64,000 nucleotides of DNA from Macrobrachium rosenbergii. Taxonomy: Eukaryota > Arthropoda > Malacostraca > Decapoda > Palaemonidae. Numbering within the stretch: position 1 is the first letter of the stretch; each line of letters opens with the position of its first letter. The notes under the pieces were generated by a model, which worked only from the letters and a program-made list of their open reading frames with translations, ran no database searches and was not told the DNA's origin. The position numbers were made by a program, and so were the translations under genes. The stretch lies in contig NC_089784.1 in NCBI RefSeq assembly GCF_040412425.1, forward strand, positions 38,185,570 through 38,249,569, read 5' to 3'. Positions 1-64,000 of the stretch are shown in pieces.

Positions 1-919
1 TGGCACTGGTGAGTACAACACCAGGAGCTTCCTGTTTACCCATATGGAGAACAGATCAGTCACTGGGACTCATCAATGTTCAAATAGCTTCTCTAAACTA
101 CATGCAGTAAGAAATTAACCAATTTTGATCTGGCATGCAGATAGAAAACTAGTGACAGGTTTTCCATTACTGACTGGCTGCCAAAGCTGGTAGTTAAGCC
201 ATCTTTTGGCAGTGAAACTTACAAAGCTTTACAAGCTGCAATACAACTTTGGCATCATATGTCAACAAGCAAGGGAATACAATCTCTCTTCCTCTCTGCA
301 GGTTTCTGAGGTAGGTGCACTTGTGGGCAATTCACCATGCCACTGAGCTATCAGCCAGATATATCCCTTGCTGTTGGAACACGTTCATTGATAAGCTCAG
401 TTGCCATGGGCAGGTTGTAGGGACTAGCACTGTGTCCCTCCAACCTGCCCATAAGGCCCCATTATAAAGTAAGTGCTTATAACCACCTTATGAATGAAGG
501 GATTTGCTTCAAATTTTTACAACTTATTCTTCAACTAATAATGAAAATTTTCATTTTTTGCACTTGATAAGATTTTAAAACTTTTTAAAAATATGCAAAA
601 AAAAGTTTCAATCAAAAATGAATTTCCCAAGTACAAAATCAAGATATATAGTTATACTACACTGTAAAAGTTTCAACGAATTTGGTTCAGTCTTCTTGAA
701 GTTATAAGCTTTTATTTTTGAAATAACTAAGTTTTGAGGAAACGGCAAAAGAAAAAAATTTATGGTTATTTTGTAATAACCATGAAACTATGACAGTTAG
801 AAGGATAAATTTTGCACAAAAAACTATTTTGCCATATAAGAAATATGCCTTCAAATTTCCGATATAATCAAATGAATAGAAATGTGCCCTCTCTAGATTT
901 ATATGTTACCTAAAATTTG

Positions 920-1257
<338 letters not shown>

Positions 1258-1260
<3 letters not shown>

Positions 1261-3480
1261 TAGACCACTCCACTCACGAAAAAATGGATGACCCATTACA
1301 ACTCGATCCCGACCAAAATTATAGGTAAATTTCACCCTTGACTTACAACTAACTTTGAGATACTGAACAAAAAATAATTACCAGAAAATAAAAATTCTGT
1401 TTGGGTCATGAACTAATTTTGAGACATGAACATTTGAAAAATCAAATTTCTGGAAAATAACAATTCACTTTGTTTCACAAACTAATTTTTAGACACAAAC
1501 ATTTGAAAAATCATGAATATATGCCCAGCACTGCGTGAGCGTTTGAGTTGCCATGGGACCAGATCTTCAGCCTCCCATATATATCACCCATCACTCTTTG
1601 TCTCATCTCATTGTGTACAAGGCGTTATATCAATTCGTTTAGCATTTTTGCGCTAAAACTTGTGATTTTCTTCATAATGGGCCTAAGAAATGAAGAGTGG
1701 TGGTGAAATAAATGTTTTATCTGAAGAGTGATGGTGAGAAGACATGCATATATCTTTGATAACCATTGGAAGATAACCATTAAATAAAGAAATAAATTAT
1801 AGAAAAGTTTGATATATGGTGTTTATATATATGACCGATATATATATAATGTGGTACAAGATGGCCATATATCGACAATTTATACAATTTTGAAAAACAA
1901 GGATGCCATTAAAAGCAAATGTTGCGATAGGGATGACAGTACTAACCAAGATGAGATACATAAATACGAAGATACAGAAAAAATCATTTTGATATATACA
2001 TACATGAGAAACAGATGGCATAATGATAGTGTATATATATATCATCTGAAAAAAACTCATAAGTGTATCAGAGTTTGCTGAAAGAAAACTCCTTCTACTA
2101 GTGCCACATAGATGATTTTAAGGCTAGTAAACCAAGAATTTGATAACTTCAAGAAGAAAACTGGCATTCACTCTGTAATTAGGCATGGCGGCTGCTATTA
2201 ACAAGGCTGCTGCTGAACCATTCGTACCGAGTTTTGCGAGTTCGTGGAGGCCAAAGGATCGTCGCTCAACAGATTTTCAATTGTGATGAAACGTTACCTC
2301 TTCTGGAAGAAGATGCCCAACAGGACATTATCACCCAAGATGGTAAAGTACAGGCTCCCAGGCCACAAGCCAATGAAGGACAGGCTTACAAAGAAAATTC
2401 GCCGTGGCGACTTGAAAATAAAGCCACTTTGTCTACCATTCAAATAACCAGCGTGCCTTTAAGCAGCACAACGTAAATAAGGCCAGACTGCCTGTAATGT
2501 GGAGGCCAATACAAAAAAATGGGTGACTTAAAATGATTGTTTATGGGTGGATTGATGAAGTGTTTCTGTGACCGTTAGTCAGTACCTAACAGAGAACAAG
2601 CTGCCCCTGCGGAAATATTCTGATCATGGATAATGCCCGGCAATCCCTTCGTACTTGGCTGACTGCAGTGAACAGACTTCATTCAGTTCAAGTTCCTTCC
2701 ACCCAACACGACCTCTGTTCTCATACCATGGACCAACAAGTCATTAGCAATTTTAAGAAATTATATCGTGTGCTCTTCTCCAGATGCTTCCGTGTAACTG
2801 AAGACCACAAAATTAACCTTAAAGAATTTTGGAAGACGCACTTTAATGTTTTTCACTGCATAACCCTCATTGATAACTGGACTGAAGTTACGGCCTATGC
2901 AACTGTTAAATTCTGCGTGGCTCTGAAACTTTGGCCCCAAAGGTAGAAAGGAAAAGGACTTTGAGGGCACCATGCTATTGTTAAAAATTGAATCCATGGG
3001 CAATTTCTACAAGTCAACGATGGGGTTGAAAGGCCTAAATGAACATTCAGAAGATTTGACTGCGGACGTTAACTTTTCAACTCCAAAAACTGCAGCAGGA
3101 GCAACTATGATTTAGCAATCAAATGACGAAGAGGAGGATGGGAGGAAGTTACAGATGTCAGCAGTGATGTGATAAAAGCCGCATTGGAAAAGTGGAATGA
3201 TGTCATATGCTTCCTTATATATCATCGGACAAATATTATTATAACAGGATCGTGAATATGCTCAATGAAAATTTAATGAGCCATTTCAGAAGAGTTATGC
3301 AAGGAAGGAAAAGGCAACAGACATTGGATAAGTTTGTGATTAAAGTTCACCAAAAAACCTAGAAGAGTTGAATCTCTGGAACGAATCTCCCGACCTGGAT
3401 GGGGAGTCTCCTTACAAGAATGTTTATCCAAACCCACACCCTCCTCTTCTCTTGTAGGTGTCAAGCCATATACTCTTGCC
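1258..3480 (+). mobile_element. Tigger/pogo-type DNA transposon remnant
   Basis: The element seems to start at CAGTAGACCACTCC directly after a TA repeat, as expected for TA-targeting Tc1/mariner-superfamily elements. Inside are the remains of a TIGD1-like transposase. I see no matching terminal inverted repeat on the right, so that end is approximate and follows the last recognisable coding block (RRVMQGRKRQQTLDKFVIK). Confidence 0.8.
1677..3470 (+). pseudogene. Tigger-like transposase pseudogene
   Basis: Degraded transposase of a pogo/Tigger DNA transposon, a DDE/D cut-and-paste enzyme with an N-terminal CENP-B-type helix-turn-helix. Recognisable blocks in order: ISTIYTILKNKDAIK (about 1875-1920, DNA-binding region), DNFKKKTGIHSVIRHG (about 2140), FNCDET (2276, first catalytic Asp), KPMKDRLTKKI (about 2372), IMDNA (about 2623, second Asp), MDQQVISNFKKLY (about 2728), LKEFWKTHFNVF (about 2818) and RRVMQGRKRQQTLDKFVIK (about 3290-3345). 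The blocks lie in different frames, broken by several shifts and stops, so it cannot make an active enzyme. The later catalytic acidic positions are hard to judge. It lies antisense to the dynein gene. Confidence 0.9.
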
Positions 3481-3739
3481 AGTCATACACAAGTGTTCAC
3501 TTTACAAACGTTTTTATAGTGTTAGTTTACCATTTTAAAATATATTATTAGATATATTAAGGTTTTTACACTGACTTTTTACATTATCTGTATAAAATAA
3601 GGCAAAATATACATAATATATATTATTCATATATATCGAGAACCAATTAATATTATTCATATAAACCTTATGGGAGATTAGCTCAGTCGCGAACAATTTC
3701 GAATATATACCAAGGTCTAGGATATTGTGTTATATAAGT

Positions 3740-3745
3740 CATATA

Positions 3746-3815
<70 letters not shown>

Positions 3816-3832
3816 ATATATATATATATATA
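3740..3832. repeat. (AT)n microsatellite
   Basis: About 90 bases of AT with one CT interruption. Confidence 0.95.
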
Positions 3833-4559
3833 ATTTATATACTGTATAGCCTATATTATCAGGTATTTACATTCCTCCCTCCTATTTAGCTGTTATCTAG
3901 CTAACCCATGAAACTTCTCATTTCCGTTAGCTTATAGTGGATGCCAATATGGCAGGAGATGTAGCCATTAGTGTATCTTGAACCAGATCATAGCTGTTAG
4001 CACCAGTGTGGGGCAGTGTAGGAAGCACCAACTCCATCGCCTGATCCTGCTTTTCCTCAATCCTCCGCTTTCAACCCCTCTTTCACCCCCATCACGCGAT
4101 GATGGGAGTATTTAGGTATGGGGAAGGTTAATAAACAACCGTAGTGGGAATAGCAAATAACAGGTAGGACCTTAACCTCTAAGTAATTAATATCTAAGGA
4201 TCTTTTTTCCCCTCTGCTTTTTGCTGGCGTATGACTCCTGGCAGGTCCGATCAGTCTAAAATTCAAGACGCCGTGTTTTGGAAGAAGCCAGAGCCTCCTT
4301 CAACTTCATCAGGAACACAATGTTCCGCATTCTTCTCCATATAAATTATCATGCTGGTTTAAACTATCTTCAACAAAACTACTGAGTCGACTGTTTGGCA
4401 CAATTACTAGACAAGTTTTCAACATCACAAATATAAATAAGCCAAAACTTCCCCTTCTATGATAAACAAGAGAAAATCCCATTCCTTGATTACTTTTTTA
4501 CCTTCAAACTCCACAAAGCAATTTTCCCTTGTTAAGAGTCCTGCTTGGCCTAAATTAAT

Positions 4560-5310
4560 CTCGCCCATAATGTGCCTTGAATTCCAGTAAAGATCCACTT
4601 AGTAAACCTCCAGTTATCCCTTCCCAGTGCAACAAGGGTAAATTATTTAAATGTAATAAAGTGTTTAAATTTACTCTTTATGTGATTGCGATCACGTGTC
4701 CCTTGTTAAAAGCCCAAACAATTAAGATTCCCATACTGTGCTTGCAAAGCTTTATAATTATCTGCTGGGCTACGTGGTGGTTAATATTTAAAATGTGCAA
4801 TGTGTAACCTTTTTTAGATCCATTCCATTTCCTTCAGTGTGTACTGCCGTTCTGATCCAGAACCTCTCTTACAGGAGAGACCAGCCACTTCGTTGTGCTC
4901 TGTGTCTGATAATTCTGACTGCCTTTCAAATCCTGAAACTATTCCTGGTTGCAGTCCGATTTCTGAAGTCCGTTGTGGCCCCGCCAATTTTATATGAATT
5001 ATTTTCCCCATCCTGGAGTTCAATCCTTCGCAGCATAACTAACTGAGACAATTTAGTGTAATCTTGGCCTAACCAGGTTATTGTTATTAGAACGGGAATA
5101 ATTGTATTGTACATTGGCCCCTTATTAATTAGCTTGCTTGTTGCCAATCTCTGCATTATTGCTCTCTGTATATATTTAATGAGCCTGCCCATTGGCTACC
5201 ATTTTGCAGTCTGTTTGTCTCCATGCTCAATTGCTAATCCCTGTAAATAAACCCCTTTAAATTGTAAAAGAATTCTAATTCAAATGGCGACCTTAATCAT
5301 TTACGGGGTA
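4560..5310 (+). other. possible LTR fragment
   Basis: AATAAA near 5247 is followed about 40 bases later by TGGCGACC (about 5285), a string often seen at the primer-binding site of arthropod Gypsy-type LTR elements. No partner LTR, gag or pol is visible, so this is a weak guess. Confidence 0.2.
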
Positions 5311-5460
5311 AATCCAGGGGAAAATCTAAGGTAAGTTTTCAACTAACTTTTCCTTTGTTCATAATCTGGGCTTGTTTGGTTGGCATCTCCGTAAATGGCA
5401 GTCTCATATAAATGTGTATATATATTCTATATATAATATAATATATATATAGTTTATGAC

Positions 5461-5590
<130 letters not shown>

Positions 5591-5735
5591 CAGTGCAAGT
5601 TTTTCAAAAAAAATTCATATGTATAAAATATAGCGTTTTTTCTATTTGAATAATTCTATGCCATAGTTCCTCGGTGAGCTATGTATGGCAATTGACGTGT
5701 ACCATCTTATTTTGATATAATATATTATGTCGAAA

Positions 5736-5975
5736 CTAAAACACTATTTGAATGTTGTAACCATCTTATTTTGAGCACTTCCTTCTGTGCCTATGTTCAC
5801 TGGTAAAATATGAACACATGATGTGTTACAAGAGTAGCCTATATTTACAAAGATATGTGGGTGTGGCATTATATATACTCTTGTACCACATCACCTCCCC
5901 TTATCTTACCAGTGAATAGGGCCACTGAAGGAAGTGCTCGAAATATATGGTAGCAACGTTCAAATAGTGTTTTCA
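5736..5975. repeat. imperfect inverted repeat (foldback/MITE-like)
   Basis: Left arm about 5736-5836 and right arm about 5875-5975 are near reverse complements: CACTATTTGAATGTTG against CACTATTTGAACGTTG, GAGCACTTCCTTC in both, TTCACTGGTAA in both, TACTCTTGTA in both. A loop of about 40 bases separates them. AT repeats lie on either side. Confidence 0.8.
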
Positions 5976-6049
5976 AAACCTTTTTCTCTTCATATTATAC
6001 TGTTGTATTACAGTAAAGATATTCATGGATATTCATATATACATATTTA

Positions 6050-6053
<4 letters not shown>

Positions 6054-6121
<68 letters not shown>
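6054..6121. repeat. (AT)n microsatellite
   Basis: About 68 bases of AT, right of the foldback element. Confidence 0.95.
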
Positions 6122-6127
<6 letters not shown>

Positions 6128-7589
6128 CAACTCAAAATTTTTCATAACAAAAATTCATTAATATATGTTGTCAATATAATGCTTTCTCACAACCTTTAAA
6201 AAATAGTATATGCCACCTACAAAAATAGTAGGCTATATGCTATCAGTGCGAATTTTTTTCGTAATTATAAAAATAAATGCCCTAACGAGGTTAGGCCAGG
6301 GCATGATATTCTAGGAAACGTTTGTTCTCATCGTTTTACATTTAGCCTAAAGTTTTCCTCATAACCTATAAAAATATATGCTATCAATATAAATTTTTTA
6401 ACCTATTCTACCACTACTGTACATGTTTTCCGTTCATATATTGGAGAGGCTAATACAAAACAACTGGGAGGATAAAGTAAACAAACGCTGAACAACCAAG
6501 CCTACACAAGTCACGAGTCAGACAACTCACTGCAGTAAAGTCAAGCTTTGTGGTCTTATATAAATATTATATTATGAAAAATAGTAATCACTAATTAGAA
6601 TACCACTAATCTGAATATCACTAATACAGGAAAACAAATCCCTTACTTAGATATGGGCGTTCTGGTGTTGCTATCCCAGCAGGCGAGACAAATCCCGTTT
6701 GCTTCGTGCCTCTTTTGTAACAAACTTACGAGACACAATAGCTCAAATTTCTCCCTCATAATTGTGGTACTTCTCTTGCTTATAGCAATGGAATTGCGTG
6801 AATGCACTACACGGTAAGAAAATCCGAAAAGGAAATGAAGTCACAAAGCACTATGATAATCACTTGAATCTGAACCAGCCACGAATCGAGATCGTTCATT
6901 ACTAAAACCCGACGCTCTGTTTGGAACTGTTACCTACTTACATAATTTTATATTTCCGAAAATACGCAGTAAAAATATGTCACGGAGCATAAAATATATA
7001 TACACTACTTGGCATGGTACATCTGTGATAACGAGTTAAAAATATCGAGATGCATGGATGTATATTTACTTTTTTTATATTTTGGTTTATATTTTTTAGA
7101 GAACGAACAAGCTCTTATCGTAGAAAATGGGTAGTTTTAGGATCCTGAAGTAAATTTCTCGCTTTCTACTATCCAGAATTGGAAAGTCATACAAACTTTG
7201 TACGCCAATATGTCACTCAACGTCGCTCACAGGACGACATCGCAGGTTGATATCGAGATACACAGATACATATTTACTCTGATATCATATTTTTTGTGAG
7301 AGAGCCAGTTTTTGTAGTAGATAATTGTATTTTAGTAGGAAAGTTAACTATATTTCGCACTTCCAACTAAAAAGTTATACAGAAATTTTGCAACAATTTT
7401 TCGCTCAGTGCCGCTCAAATGTCGGTAAATGCGGTGTACAAAAATATATAAAAATAAAACCCACTTATAAATTTTTTTTAGTAATAATATTTCAGGACAT
7501 GTTTATTTAGACATATACCAGTCCAAAACTAAAAAAAAAAACTAAAAATCGATAATTCCTCGAAATTCGGCGATTGGCACGCCCCTTAA

Positions 7590-8140
7590 GGCAACAATTA
7601 TGTTCATGCAAGTATTCATCACAGAATCAACGGAATTACTTTACGCAAACGGTCATCTTGATAGTAAAAATGCTTCTGTGAGCATTTATCCTAAACACAA
7701 CAAAAATATGCCTCACCGGCATCCATCCAAAGACAGGAAAACATGATTATGCATGCATTAACACTTAAGGTAACACAATGGTAACAAAAATACGCTGACA
7801 TGAACATTCACCCTGAAAACTTCAAGAACAGTATATTTGTGAACATAATCGCCACAAGCACAACAAAAATATGTATGTAAACATTCATTACAAAGGCACC
7901 AATAATATGCTTGTCTAAGCAACGACCCTCACGTTGACAAAAATATGTTTATGCAAGTATGCATCCAAATTGCACCCAGAATATGCTTATGCAACCATTC
8001 ACGCGAACACAGCAAGATTATATTTATGTAAGCATTCACCAAAAGAGCAATAAAAATATGGTTTATGCAAGAGTTCACTCAGATTGTGCAGTTGTTTACG
8101 CCAAAGGCGTCGAAAATATGTTTCTTCAAGCGCTCAGCCA
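7590..8140. repeat. decayed tandem array, about 40-bp unit
   Basis: About 13 diverged units built on ACAAAAATATG followed by TTATGCAAGCATTCACC. The AAATATG-like anchor recurs near 7703, 7747, 7789, 7832, 7868, 7904, 7941, 7979, 8018, 8054 and 8114, a spacing of roughly 36-60 bases. Confidence 0.75.
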
Positions 8141-8486
8141 TGGCGAACAGTTGATAACTCAACAAAGATAAATTCCACGGTAGTCTTCCATGTAAAAGCA
8201 TACAATTACTGAAGTGATGATGTGAAATCAAGTGTCTCGAGAATCACGGAACCCCTGCGGATGATTGTTTTAAACTTAAGTTTTTGGATTACAGCCAGTA
8301 AAGTACCAATAAATTGGCATATATTGTTGAAAATAAGTTCCAACGCAACTGATCCAAAACTCAGGGTCAAGTACCTACAACTGATAAACAAAAACTATAT
8401 AACTATTAAAACATCCAAGGCAATATACGTGCAAGCCAATAAAAGTATATTCTAATTAAACATGTATGTTAACACCAGCCACTTAC

Positions 8487-63700
<55,214 letters not shown>

Positions 63701-63888
63701 CTTAGAAAGGGACGAAAAAATGCGCAGATAAGAAGTTAAAGGATATAACTTGCTTAATATCGGTTCACCCTAAATTTTGAGAGCTAGATTGAGAAAATAA
63801 CATCAGTGGAAATCCCAAAAGGCTATCAGTCACTCGATATTGGTTCGCCTTGTTTTAAATGTTTCTGTTCCCTCTTCCAAGAGGGAAA

Positions 63889-63911
63889 GCTTTTTTTTTT
63901 TTTTTTTTTTG
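63889..63911. repeat. poly-T run
   Basis: About 22 T in the intron upstream of the first visible dynein exon. The rest of 63701-64000 holds nothing recognised. Confidence 0.9.
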
Positions 63912-64000
63912 AAAGGAAGAACACCTTTCAACTTCAAACCCGCCCCCCCCACAAGATAATGACGAAAACTACTAATGATTTCAAGAATTTCAAATAAGCA

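Noticed and set aside
3666..3712. tRNA-like string GGGAGATTAGCTCAGTCG followed by TTTCGAATA
   Set aside because: The A-box resemblance is fair, but no cloverleaf or proper B box forms. At most an old SINE head.
6530..6640. Minus-strand YKTT string that could be the missing dynein C-terminal exon
   Set aside because: The following residues do not continue as R-x-G-T-L-S-T-T-G-H, so it is not the expected exon.

Overview
This window is eukaryotic nuclear DNA. The evidence is one gene split into short exons by hundreds to thousands of bases of intron, canonical GT-AG junctions, dense AT, AG, ATA and AAG microsatellites, and remnants of DNA transposons, non-LTR retrotransposons and a tRNA-derived SINE. 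The SINE type and the microsatellite load suggest a decapod crustacean (shrimp, prawn, crayfish or crab); that is an inference from repeat style, not a match I could test.

Almost the whole window is one minus-strand gene for an axonemal dynein heavy chain. I placed 46 consecutive exons between 63700 and 8487. Their reading phases agree across all 45 junctions, giving about 7757 coding bases (about 2585 residues). The product runs from the AAA1/AAA2 connection (63.7 kb) through AAA2 (63.2-51.4 kb), AAA3 (51.1-43.5 kb), AAA4 (43.0-36.4 kb), the stalk and microtubule-binding domain (34.3-30.4 kb), AAA5 (29.1-23.8 kb), AAA6 (23.3-15.6 kb) and the C-terminal domain (14.3-8.5 kb). The N-terminal tail, linker and AAA1 lie beyond the right edge. 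The last ~45-50 residues lie beyond the left edge. The sequence belongs to the single-headed inner-arm group (DNAH3/7/12) and looks closest to DNAH3. Unusual points are a ~90-residue acidic insertion in the C-terminal domain, two GC-AG introns, two tandem NAGNAG acceptors, a partial duplicate of one exon, and a changed AAA3 motif.

The introns hold the remaining structure: a decayed Tigger/pogo transposon (about 1.26-3.48 kb), a ~40-bp decayed minisatellite (7.59-8.14 kb), a SINE with target-site duplications (22.06-22.34 kb), two foldback elements embedded in AT repeats (5.7-6.0 and 18.3-18.5 kb), LINE 3' ends (35.4-35.8, 38.7-39.0 and 47.8-48.2 kb), a LINE with an N-terminal 2A-like motif but no reverse-transcriptase core (44.75-46.2 kb), a clean 38-bp tandem array (44.2-44.4 kb), and a ~4.2-kb decayed ~45-bp minisatellite inside the AAA2 intron (57.9-62.1 kb). 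Introns shorter than about 1 kb that are not listed hold only AT-rich sequence as far as I can see. I found no second intact protein-coding gene, no RNA gene and no promoter.
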